DNA of 64,000 nucleotides from Muribaculaceae bacterium (lineage in GTDB: Bacteria > Bacteroidota > Bacteroidia > Bacteroidales > Muribaculaceae). The position numbers and the translations under genes are program-made. The stretch covers positions 1-64,000 of the forward strand of contig JAGBIJ010000039.1 of assembly GCA_017935045.1 (NCBI GenBank), read 5' to 3'. Position 1 is the first letter of the stretch; every line of letters starts with the position of its first letter. The notes under the pieces are model-generated. The model made no database searches and had not been told where the DNA came from. It saw only the letters and a program-made list of their open reading frames with translations. Below are positions 16,558-24,725 of the stretch, in pieces.

Positions 16558-18681
16558 ATGGATGAGATTGTATCAATCATAGCACGAGAACTCGGTATCC
16601 CTACCCGGCACGTGGCCAACACCGTCGAATTGCTCGACGGCGGAGCCACTGTGCCGTTTATATCACGATACCGGAAAGAGGCTACCGGCTCGCTGGATGA
16701 AGTGAAAGTTGAATCCATACTTGACAGGCTTCTGCAGCTCAGAGAATTAAGCAAACGCAAGGATTATATTCTCAATGTCATAGAATCTCAGGATAAACTG
16801 ACCCCGGAGCTTCGCATAAGAATCGGACAGACCTGGGACAGCGTCGAGATAGAAGATATCTATCTACCGTTCAAACCGAAGCGCAAGACCAGAGCGGAGG
16901 CTGCACGTGCCAAAGGGCTTGAACCGCTCGCCCGCATCATCATGGCGCAACGCGATACGCCTCTCGATGCAGCTAAGTTCGTGACCGGAGAGGTAACTGA
17001 CGCCGATGATGCGCTGAAAGGAGCCAAGGACATCATTGCCGAATGGATAAACGAAGACAGCCGGGCGCGCAACCGCCTGCGCATGCTCTTTACCAAGACA
17101 GCTGTCATCAGCTCAAAGGTGGTAAAAAACAAGATGTCCGAAGGCTCCAAATACCGGGATTATTTCGATTTCTCCGAGCCTTTGCGTCGCTGCTCCTCCC
17201 ACAGACTGCTGGCTATGCGGCGAGGCGAAGCCGAAGGAATACTCCGCATCGACATATCTCCGGCTGCGGATGCCGTTGCATCTCTGGAGAGGATGTTTGT
17301 AAGAGGTCAGGGCGAAAAATCAAGACTCGTAAGCGAGGCTGTGCGAGACGCATACGGGCGCTTGCTTAAACCAAGTATTGAAAACGAATTTGCCGCTCTC
17401 AGCAAGCGTGAGGCCGACAAAGAAGCGATAGAGGTGTTCGCCACCAACCTCAAGGGGCTGCTGCTTGCGCCTCCGCTCGGAGCGCGGCGGCTGATGGCCA
17501 TTGACCCCGGATTCCGCACAGGATGCAAGGTAGTGGTACTCGACAGCAATGGCTCACTGCTGCACCACGATACAATCTTCCCTCACGGCAAAACCGACCA
17601 ACGAGTCTATGCCGAGATGCAGATGCTCAAGATGCTGGATCGCTATGATCTGCATATCATAGCCATCGGCAGCGGTACGGCCGGGCGCGAGACATGCCAG
17701 TTTGCCGAAGAAGTGACTGAGGGTATGGACATGGATATATATATGGTCAATGAAGACGGCGCATCGGTATATTCCGCATCAGAAGTAGCCCGGCGCGAAT
17801 TTCCCGATTATGATGTCACAGTACGTGGCGCTGTGTCAATCGGACGTCGTCTGATGGATCCATTGTCGGAGCTTGTGAAAATTGACCCTAAAGCCATCGG
17901 CGTAGGGCAATATCAGCACGATGTCGACCAGGCTATGCTGCGCCAGAAGCTGAAATCTGTGACCGAAAGCTGCGTGAACCGTGTCGGCGTGAATCTGAAT
18001 GTGGCCAGCCGCGAGCTGCTCACATACGTCTCCGGACTTGGAGAAGCACTTGCCGGCAATATAATAGACTACCGCAACAGTCACGGAGAGTTCAAAAGCC
18101 GCGTCGAGCTAAAAAAGGTGCCACGTCTGGGAGCCAAGGCGTTTGAACAGTGCGCGGGCTTTTTGCGCATACCGGGCGCCGCCAATCCTCTTGATAATTC
18201 TGCGGTACACCCCGAGCGTTATGCCCTTGTGGCGCGTATAGCGCGCGATCTGGGGCTGGAGACCGGAGCCTTGATAGGGGACAGCTCGATTAGAGACAGA
18301 GTAAAGGACGAGGCATATTTAGATGCCGATATGGGAGTCGAGACACTTTCTGACATCTTCAGTGAGCTTGAAAAGCCCGGACGCGACCCAAGGCCGAAAC
18401 TGAGCAAATTTGCTTTCGACGAAAGCATAACTGACATTGACGATGTACGCGAAGGGATGGTGCTGCCCGGAATTGTGGCCAATGTTACCAAATTCGGCTG
18501 CTTTGTCGAGCTTGGCATAAAGACCAAAGGACTGGTTCATGTGTCCCAGCTGGCTGACAGACGGGTAACCGACCCGTCGGAGATAGTACGCGTACAGCAG
18601 CATGTACAGGTCAAAGTCATCGGCGTAGATATGGAACGCGGACGCATAGCCCTGTCAATGAAAGGAATCGCACAAAATTGA
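16558..18681 (+). CDS. tex: Tex-family RNA-binding transcription accessory protein
   Basis: A 707-residue nucleic-acid-binding protein related to eukaryotic Spt6, of broad but poorly defined role in transcription. Domains in order: helical N-terminal region with VPFISRYRKEATGSLDE (about 33-50), YqgF-like fold with AIDPGFRTGCKVVVLD near 320, helix-hairpin-helix segment NVASRELLTYVSGLGEALA near 480, and an S1 RNA-binding domain at 635-705 (GMVLPGIVANVTKFGCFVEL start, ending GRIALSMK). It trails pyrD by 14 bases. Its last 27 bases are overlapped on the opposite strand by the CYTH gene. Confidence 0.96.
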   Translation: MDEIVSIIARELGIPTRHVANTVELLDGGATVPFISRYRKEATGSLDEVKVESILDRLLQLRELSKRKDYILNVIESQDKLTPELRIRIGQTWDSVEIEDIYLPFKPKRKTRAEAARAKGLEPLARIIMAQRDTPLDAAKFVTGEVTDADDALKGAKDIIAEWINEDSRARNRLRMLFTKTAVISSKVVKNKMSEGSKYRDYFDFSEPLRRCSSHRLLAMRRGEAEGILRIDISPAADAVASLERMFVRGQGEKSRLVSEAVRDAYGRLLKPSIENEFAALSKREADKEAIEVFATNLKGLLLAPPLGARRLMAIDPGFRTGCKVVVLDSNGSLLHHDTIFPHGKTDQRVYAEMQMLKMLDRYDLHIIAIGSGTAGRETCQFAEEVTEGMDMDIYMVNEDGASVYSASEVARREFPDYDVTVRGAVSIGRRLMDPLSELVKIDPKAIGVGQYQHDVDQAMLRQKLKSVTESCVNRVGVNLNVASRELLTYVSGLGEALAGNIIDYRNSHGEFKSRVELKKVPRLGAKAFEQCAGFLRIPGAANPLDNSAVHPERYALVARIARDLGLETGALIGDSSIRDRVKDEAYLDADMGVETLSDIFSELEKPGRDPRPKLSKFAFDESITDIDDVREGMVLPGIVANVTKFGCFVELGIKTKGLVHVSQLADRRVTDPSEIVRVQQHVQVKVIGVDMERGRIALSMKGIAQN

Positions 18682-19125
18682 TGCATCAAGGCATGAATTG
18701 TAATACCTGGGGTCGCCCGTGACTTCACGGCCGACAAACGGCGGTATGTCGTAGCTCTCTCCACTCGATTCAAGTTCTATCTCAGCAACGACAAGCCCCT
18801 GCAGGCTGCCCGTAAATTCGTCTATCTCCCAAGTCTTGCCATGATACGGCACAAGATAGCGGCGTTTTTCTATTACCGTGCCGTCGCAAAGTCTGAGCAT
18901 GGCTATAGCGTCGCCGTATGGCACAGGATACTCATATTCAACCCTTGTATCGCCCGATGTGCTGCCCTTTACCGTAATAAACCCACGGTCGCCTTTAGTC
19001 CGTACGCGTACGGTGCGGGCCGGGTCTCTGTTGAGGTATCCTTGCCTGATGTCGACCGCGCTATCCGCCAAAGACTTGAAGGAATCGTTTTTTACAAGAT
19101 ATTTATGCTCTATTTCAATAGCCAT
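18655..19125 (-). CDS. CYTH-domain protein (class IV adenylate cyclase/triphosphatase-like)
   Basis: A 156-residue cytosolic protein filling the CYTH tunnel fold. It opens with the signature EIEHKYLV (ExExK form) at residues 4-11 and continues with IRQGYLNRD, RVRTKGDRGFITVKG, YEYPVPYGDAIAML, VIEKRRYLV and WEIDEFTG, the alternating charged strands that bind triphosphate and metal. Bacterial CYTH proteins of this size usually hydrolyse tripolyphosphate or another triphosphorylated compound; cyclase activity is less likely. ATG 19125 gives this standard N terminus, whereas the longer frame adds a spurious hydrophobic leader. The 3' end overlaps tex by 27 bases in antisense. Confidence 0.9.
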   Translation of the reverse strand: MAIEIEHKYLVKNDSFKSLADSAVDIRQGYLNRDPARTVRVRTKGDRGFITVKGSTSGDTRVEYEYPVPYGDAIAMLRLCDGTVIEKRRYLVPYHGKTWEIDEFTGSLQGLVVAEIELESSGESYDIPPFVGREVTGDPRYYNSCLDASILCDSFH

Positions 19126-19194
19126 AATAAAAAATAGGGGTAATAATAGTAATAAATAGGAAATAATGACCAATCGGGAATGACGAAAAATTTG

Positions 19195-19202
19195 TAATTT
19201 TG
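19195..19202 (+). promoter_or_regulatory. Promoter -7 box (TAATTTTG) of the DUF5686 gene
   Basis: Perfect TAnnTTTG followed by GC, 52 bases before the ATG at 19255. The surrounding AAATTTGTAATTTTGC recurs almost unchanged at 39357-39373. No TTG box at N20. Confidence 0.55.
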
Positions 19203-19254
19203 CACTCTCAAAACAGATGCAAATATATATAATCCACTCTGATTACGCAAATCA

Positions 19255-21822
19255 ATGAAGCTACTGCTACGGATATTTCTGGTCATAACGGCTGTGCTTG
19301 CGCTGCAAAACGGGCTTGATGCCAAGGCTCAGGGACGGCTGTATCCGACTACTACTATCAAGGGCGTGGTTACCGACTCCATAACCGGAGAGCCTGTGGC
19401 ATACGCCAATATCTATCTTAAAGGCAGCAATACGGGTGTTACGACTGATGACGACGGAAGATTCTCCATCAGCACCAATGTCAATTTTTCTGTCCTGCAG
19501 GTTAATGCTCTGGGCTACGTCCCGTATGAGCAATACGTGAACAAGGGTGCCGTCAATCAGATTGCAATCAAGCTATCACCGGCAGAACGCACTCTGAACG
19601 AAGTCACTGTGAAACCCGGAAAAGTAAAGTATAGCAAAAAGAACAACCCTGCCGTGCAGCTGATGGAGAATATCAGAAAGCATCACAAACAATATGACCC
19701 ACGCATACATGACTATTATACATACGATAAATATGAGAAAATAGTACTTGCTCTCAATGACTTCTCTCCCGCTCAAAACCAAAGCTGGTTTACTAAGAAA
19801 TTTAAATTTGTATACGAGTTTCTTGATACGAGCGAGGTTTCCGGCAAACCGATACTGCCAATCTCCGTGAAAGAGAAAAGCAGCAAAAAGCTGTATCGTA
19901 AGCACCCCGGTGCAGACAAGGAGGTAACTGAGGGATACAAGACATCAGGTCTGGATGAAATAGCTGACGAGGAAAGCATACGACGCTTCCTTGAAGATGT
20001 ATTCAGAGAGGTAGACATATATGATAATGATATCACTCTGATGCAGAACCGCTTTGTAAGCCCTCTCTCTCATATCGCGGCCAATTATTATAAATTCTAT
20101 CTCGATACAGTCAAGATTATGGGAAAACCCATGCTTGAATTGACGTTTTATCCGCACAATCGAGAATCATTCGGTTTCTACGGACGTATGTTTCTGGAGC
20201 CTGGCGACACCACCTATTTTGTCAACAAGGTCATCATGAATGTGCCTAAAGCTATCAATCTGAACTATGTGAAGAATATGTACATAGTGCAGAACTACGA
20301 GCGTGCGGCCGACGGTACACGTAATAAGGTCAACGACGATATGACTGTGGAGTTTGAGATAATACCCGGAACTCAGGGTCTGTACGCACGCCGTCAGACA
20401 GGCAATCGTAATTTCAGCTATGATCCGCCAAATGATGAATACGCCCGTTATCTTGACAAAGAAGGCCGACAATTCGAGACAGACTATGCCCGCGTACAGC
20501 CTGAACAATTCTGGCGTGACAACAGGCAGATGCCGGTCAAGGAAAATGAACAGGCCATGAAGAAACTGCTTGCGAGATTGCGTGAGGTCCCATTGTTCTA
20601 TTGGACTGAAAAGGTGGTCACGGTCCTTGTCTCCGGATATATTCCGACCGGAACGGATTCCAAGTTTGATTTCGGTCCGATGAATACCACTATCTCTGCC
20701 AATACAGCCGAGGGCGCAAGATTCAGAATCGGAGGACTGACTACCGCCAATCTGAGCAAGCACCTGTTTATGCGCGGCTATCTCGCTTACGGCGTAAGGG
20801 ATAAAAAATTCAAATACGGCGCTGAGCTTGAGTACTCATTCAATGAGAAGAAATATCATTCCCGCGAATTTCCCATACACTCCATAAAACTGGAGCATCA
20901 GTATGATCTCGACCACCTCGGTCAGCATTACCTCTTTACCAATTCCGACAATATCTTTTTGTCGCTCAAGCGTCAGCCGGACGACAAGGTAACCTACCGG
21001 AGACTCACACGCCTCGACTACAAGATGGAGCGCAAAGGCGGTTTCTCTTTCGATATAAGCCTGAAGCACGAGATACAGGAACCCACACGCTGGCTCCCGT
21101 TTGAAAACGGCTACGGCGATGTATTTCGCCGCTACACCCAGAGCGCGTTCACTCTGACGCTGCGCTACGCTCCCGGCGAGACGTTTTACCAAAGCAAGAC
21201 CAATCGCTATCCCATCAATATGGATGCACCTGTATTCATACTTACCCATGAATACGGGCCCAAAGGCATGTTTGGCAGCGACTTTACCACCAACAAGACT
21301 GAATTCTCAGTGCAGAAGCGTTTTTGGTTTTCGGCCTTCGGCTACGCCGACGTGATACTGAAAGCCGGCAAAATATGGAGCCAGGTGCAGTATCCGGCGC
21401 TGATGTGGCCTAACGCCAACCTCTCCTACACCATCCAGCCCGAAAGCTATGCGCTTATGAACGCCATGGAGTTTGCCAACGACCAGTATCTGTCCTGGGA
21501 TCTGACGTATTGGGCCAATGGCGCTCTATTCAACCGCATACCCTTGATTAAGTACCTGCGTCTGCGCGAAGTAGTGTCGTTCCGGGGATTGTACGGCAAG
21601 CTCAGTGACCGCAATAATCCGGAGCTGCACAACAACCTGTACCGTTTCCCATTCGACGCGTTTACCATGCCTATGCGCAATCAGCCATATATGGAGCTTG
21701 GTGTCGGAATAGACAATATACTGACCATACTTCGTGTAGACTATGTGTGGAGGCTTACATACAGAGACACTCCGAACGTAGACAAGGGTGGCGTCAGGGT
21801 ACAGCTGCACTTTACTTTCTGA
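19255..21822 (+). CDS. DUF5686/carboxypeptidase-regulatory-like domain outer-membrane protein
   Basis: An 855-residue exported protein. A signal peptide (residues 1-26, ending near DAKAQG) precedes a CarboxypepD_reg-like beta-sandwich at about 33-115, opening with IKGVVTDSITGEPVAYANIY. The long rest matches the DUF5686 pattern: a helical periplasmic region with tyrosine-rich strands, then alternating amphipathic strands from about 460 to the end, finishing in VRVQLHFTF with the terminal Phe typical of outer-membrane barrels. It is related in layout to TonB-dependent receptors but has no plug motif that I can see. The function of DUF5686 is unknown. Transcribed from its own promoter and followed by the DUF2156 gene. 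Confidence 0.85.
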   Translation: MKLLLRIFLVITAVLALQNGLDAKAQGRLYPTTTIKGVVTDSITGEPVAYANIYLKGSNTGVTTDDDGRFSISTNVNFSVLQVNALGYVPYEQYVNKGAVNQIAIKLSPAERTLNEVTVKPGKVKYSKKNNPAVQLMENIRKHHKQYDPRIHDYYTYDKYEKIVLALNDFSPAQNQSWFTKKFKFVYEFLDTSEVSGKPILPISVKEKSSKKLYRKHPGADKEVTEGYKTSGLDEIADEESIRRFLEDVFREVDIYDNDITLMQNRFVSPLSHIAANYYKFYLDTVKIMGKPMLELTFYPHNRESFGFYGRMFLEPGDTTYFVNKVIMNVPKAINLNYVKNMYIVQNYERAADGTRNKVNDDMTVEFEIIPGTQGLYARRQTGNRNFSYDPPNDEYARYLDKEGRQFETDYARVQPEQFWRDNRQMPVKENEQAMKKLLARLREVPLFYWTEKVVTVLVSGYIPTGTDSKFDFGPMNTTISANTAEGARFRIGGLTTANLSKHLFMRGYLAYGVRDKKFKYGAELEYSFNEKKYHSREFPIHSIKLEHQYDLDHLGQHYLFTNSDNIFLSLKRQPDDKVTYRRLTRLDYKMERKGGFSFDISLKHEIQEPTRWLPFENGYGDVFRRYTQSAFTLTLRYAPGETFYQSKTNRYPINMDAPVFILTHEYGPKGMFGSDFTTNKTEFSVQKRFWFSAFGYADVILKAGKIWSQVQYPALMWPNANLSYTIQPESYALMNAMEFANDQYLSWDLTYWANGALFNRIPLIKYLRLREVVSFRGLYGKLSDRNNPELHNNLYRFPFDAFTMPMRNQPYMELGVGIDNILTILRVDYVWRLTYRDTPNVDKGGVRVQLHFTF

Positions 21823-21871
21823 TAAACCAAATGCCCCGCCGGACGTTTAAGTATAAAAGTACGATTATACT

Positions 21872-22861
21872 ATGAACGACATTATGACAGCCACTCTGGA
21901 ATTTGGCGCTACCTCTCCGTCCATATCTCCCGCTGATAAACATATATCGACCGAACGGCTTGACTTCCGACGTATCACACCTTATGACATGGAAACCATC
22001 ATGCCATATCTGAAGCGTGACAAAGGCCGTACAACCGATTTTTCGTACGGAGGTCTGCTCATGTGGGTGGATGTGTTCCACTATGAGTCAGCCATAGTCC
22101 ACGATACCCTTTTTGTGAAAGGAAGACTTGAAAATAATCTTGATATTCCGGCTTATTCGCTTCCTTTAGGCAGTCTGCCTATTGCACAAAGCGTGACACT
22201 GTTGCGCAGACATTCGCGCGAAAACGAGCTGCCCCTGATGTTCTCAGCCATACCGGAGTACGCCCTTTCGCAATTTATGGAATTAAATCCCAGACGCATC
22301 ACATTGCTTGATGGCTGGGGAGACTATCTCTATGAAGCTGAAAAGCTTGCGACTCTCTCCGGCAAAAAAATGGCCAAGAAGCGCAATCATGTGAACCAAT
22401 ATGTGAATATGTACGGCGTCGATACATTTGAGCCTATCGACACTGCTAATATTGGCGATGTCATAGCTTTCATGACCCGCCTGAAGGCGCAGTCTCCCGA
22501 CTATGGACTGAGCCCGATGGCAATCGCAGAGCGCAATGCAGCGGAGAAGACTCTGCATATTATGGCTCAAGGCGGCTTGAAGTATGAAGGCGGACTCTTA
22601 AGAATCGATGGTAGAGTTGTAGCTTATACCATAGGCGATACCAAGGGAGACACGCTTTATATACATATAGAGAAAGCTGACCGTGAGATTGCAGGCGCGT
22701 ATGAAGCTATAAACAAATACTTTGCGGCATATATGCTTGAGCGTTATCCTCATATCGCATATATCAACCGAGAGGACGACGCCGGCGATGCCGGACTGCG
22801 CCGGGCCAAGGAGTCGTATCATCCGGTAAGTGTGTTGAAAAAATATAATGTGATTTTTTAA
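21872..22861 (+). CDS. DUF2156 (phosphatidylglycerol lysyltransferase-like, GNAT fold) protein
   Basis: A 329-residue soluble protein with the tandem GNAT-like fold of the DUF2156/LPG_synthase_C group. Recognisable pieces are LDFRRITPYDMETIMPYL (30-47), the conserved SYGGLLMW (57-64), a lysine-rich KKMAKKRNHVNQYVNMYG loop near 165, and the C-terminal acceptor part YIHIEKADREIAGAYEAINKYF with YINREDDAGDAGLRRAKESY near 300. No membrane segments are present, unlike full MprF. It probably transfers an amino-acyl or acyl group, substrate unknown. Start at ATG 21872; ATG 21884 also possible. Confidence 0.8.
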   Translation: MNDIMTATLEFGATSPSISPADKHISTERLDFRRITPYDMETIMPYLKRDKGRTTDFSYGGLLMWVDVFHYESAIVHDTLFVKGRLENNLDIPAYSLPLGSLPIAQSVTLLRRHSRENELPLMFSAIPEYALSQFMELNPRRITLLDGWGDYLYEAEKLATLSGKKMAKKRNHVNQYVNMYGVDTFEPIDTANIGDVIAFMTRLKAQSPDYGLSPMAIAERNAAEKTLHIMAQGGLKYEGGLLRIDGRVVAYTIGDTKGDTLYIHIEKADREIAGAYEAINKYFAAYMLERYPHIAYINREDDAGDAGLRRAKESYHPVSVLKKYNVIF

Positions 22862-22872
22862 TAAGCCGATTG

Positions 22873-22903
22873 TTGCAATTACGGCATATTTTCCGTAACT
22901 TTG
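22873..22903 (+). promoter_or_regulatory. Promoter (TTG-N20-TAACTTTG) of the polyprenol glycosyltransferase gene
   Basis: TTG at 22873-22875 and TAACTTTG at 22896-22903 are separated by exactly 20 bases, the preferred Bacteroidota spacing. Transcription would begin near 22910, between the stop of the DUF2156 gene and the ATGs at 22927/22948. Confidence 0.7.
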
Positions 22904-22947
22904 TCGGATGAAAATGGTTCCGGCAAATGTCGGCAACATCCGAAAAT

Positions 22948-23697
22948 ATGGCAGACGCATTAGTTATCATTCCCACATATAACGAGATAGAGAACATCTC
23001 AAAAATCCTACAGGCCGTCATGGAGCTGCGTGATGGTTTCGATGTGCTTGTCATTGACGATGGCTCTCCCGACGGCACTGCCGATTGCGTACGTCGCATA
23101 GCCGAGGAGTATCCTGAACGTATATATCTTGAGGAGCGCCGCGGTAAACTCGGACTCGGCACAGCCTATATACATGGCTTCAAATGGGCCTTGAAGCGGG
23201 GCTACGAATATATTACCGAGATGGACGCCGATTTCTCCCATAATCCCGACGACCTGCCTAAATTGCTGTCTGCATGCCGTGATCAGGGCGGCGATGTAGC
23301 GATAGGGTCACGATATATATCCGGCGTGAATGTCGTCAACTGGCCTATGGGACGTGTGCTGATGTCTTACTATGCGTCCGCATACGTAAGGATGGTAACC
23401 AGACTCAAAGTGCGCGATACTACAGCCGGATTCGTATGTTGGCGCAGACGAGTGCTGGAGACTATTGACCTGAACGCTATCGAATTCAAAGGTTATGCCT
23501 TTCAGATAGAAATGAAGTTCAAGGCATTTAAATATGGATTCAAAATCATCGAGGTGCCCATTATTTTTGTCAACAGAGTCCTCGGCACAAGCAAGATGAA
23601 CGGCAGTATTTTCGGCGAAGCGGTTTTTGGAGTCATAAAATTGCGTCTGAAATCACTGTTTAAGAAGTACCCGAAAGTCGGCGCTGACCGGCAGTAA
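22948..23697 (+). CDS. Polyprenol monophosphomannose synthase-like glycosyltransferase (GT2)
   Basis: Cytosolic-face GT-A enzyme that moves a sugar from a nucleotide donor to polyprenyl phosphate, as in dolichol-phosphate mannose synthase. From ATG 22948 it has 249 residues: ALVIIPTYNEIENI (3-16), VIDDGSPDGTAD, EERRGKLGLGTAYIHGFKWA and the metal-binding EMDADFSHNPDDLP, then RYISGVNVVNWPMGR and the acceptor region with GFVCWRRRVL. There is no C-terminal membrane pair, so this is the soluble type. An ATG 21 bases upstream (22927) is also open; the later one gives the usual short N terminus. The lipid-linked sugar probably feeds envelope glycan or protein glycosylation. Confidence 0.9.
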   Translation: MADALVIIPTYNEIENISKILQAVMELRDGFDVLVIDDGSPDGTADCVRRIAEEYPERIYLEERRGKLGLGTAYIHGFKWALKRGYEYITEMDADFSHNPDDLPKLLSACRDQGGDVAIGSRYISGVNVVNWPMGRVLMSYYASAYVRMVTRLKVRDTTAGFVCWRRRVLETIDLNAIEFKGYAFQIEMKFKAFKYGFKIIEVPIIFVNRVLGTSKMNGSIFGEAVFGVIKLRLKSLFKKYPKVGADRQ

Positions 23698-23712
23698 AAT
23701 TCCTGAAAACAG

Positions 23713-24615
23713 ATGACCCCGTATACCTTATTCTTACAGATACCTGCTGAAGTGACTGACTCATTGGCTGCCAAAACAGGAGATGTAGCTCGCGAGCTTG
23801 AGTCACTTGTGTCTTCCGATACACTGCAAAGCATATCATCGTCGATAGTCAATTTCGCTTTCAAGCTTGGAATAGCCGTATTGGTATTCGTAATCGGCAA
23901 ATTCATCATCAAGCGGCTATACAAGTGGGTACATGGAGTGATGACTCACAAAGGGACTGATCCCTCACTTACCACCTTTGTCCTGAGTCTGATACGCATA
24001 ACGCTGTATTTCATCTTGATAGTAACGGTAGTCGGACTGCTCGGCATAGAGACGAGCTCGTTTCTGGCATTGTTCGCATCTGCCGGCGTAGCAATAGGTA
24101 TGGCGCTCAGCGGCACGCTTCAGAATTTTGCCGGAGGCGTACTTATATTGCTGTTGAAGCCATATAAGGTAGGCGACTTCATCGAAGCCCAAGGTTACTC
24201 CGGTACGGTCAAGGAAATACAGATATTCAACACGATTATCAACACTCCGGACAACAAGGCTATCATTGTTCCCAACGGCGGTCTGTCGACGTCTACTATC
24301 AACAATTACTCTCTTGAAAGCCGACGACGCATCGACTGGACCATCGGTGTGGCATACGGCACCGATTTCGAGATTGCCCAAAAAGCTATTCTTGATATTC
24401 TTTCCGCAGACAGTAGGGTACACCTCGATCCAGCTCCCGCAGTCTATATCAATGAACTGGCCGACTCAAGTGTCAATCTTACCGTACGCGCCTGGTGTGC
24501 AAGCGCTGATTATTGGAATCTGTTCTTCGCCATGAACGAAATATTCTATAAACGCTTGCCGGAGTCCGGAATAGAATTTCCCTTCCCGCAGCTTGATGTA
24601 CATCTGACCAAATGA
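23713..24615 (+). CDS. MscS-family small-conductance mechanosensitive channel
   Basis: A 300-residue inner-membrane channel that releases solutes under hypo-osmotic shock. Three membrane helices are seen: about 47-66, 88-108 and the pore helix 112-140, the last with the MscS pattern of packed Gly and Ala (ALFASAGVAIGMALSGTLQNFAGG). The beta domain follows with KPYKVGDFIEAQGYSGTVKEI and VPNGGLSTSTINNYS, then the cytoplasmic cage. It is 15 bases after the glycosyltransferase. The N-terminal 40 residues form a hydrophilic helix before TM1. Confidence 0.94.
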   Translation: MTPYTLFLQIPAEVTDSLAAKTGDVARELESLVSSDTLQSISSSIVNFAFKLGIAVLVFVIGKFIIKRLYKWVHGVMTHKGTDPSLTTFVLSLIRITLYFILIVTVVGLLGIETSSFLALFASAGVAIGMALSGTLQNFAGGVLILLLKPYKVGDFIEAQGYSGTVKEIQIFNTIINTPDNKAIIVPNGGLSTSTINNYSLESRRRIDWTIGVAYGTDFEIAQKAILDILSADSRVHLDPAPAVYINELADSSVNLTVRAWCASADYWNLFFAMNEIFYKRLPESGIEFPFPQLDVHLTK

Positions 24616-24647
24616 ACAATCCGCCGACTGCAATATCATCCACTATG

Positions 24648-24671
24648 CCGGCCTTCCGGGTCTCAGGCCGG
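24648..24671 (+). other. Intergenic hairpin between mscS and the amylase gene
   Basis: CCGGCCT (24648-24654) and AGGCCGG (24665-24671) form a 7-base GC-rich stem with a 10-base loop. It lies in the 110-base gap and has no T-run after it, so it may be an attenuator, a processing site or a weak terminator. Confidence 0.3.
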
Positions 24672-24725
24672 ATACCGATGCAGGCGGCTCAACAATAATA
24701 TACCATATCTGAAGAACCGGACGTT

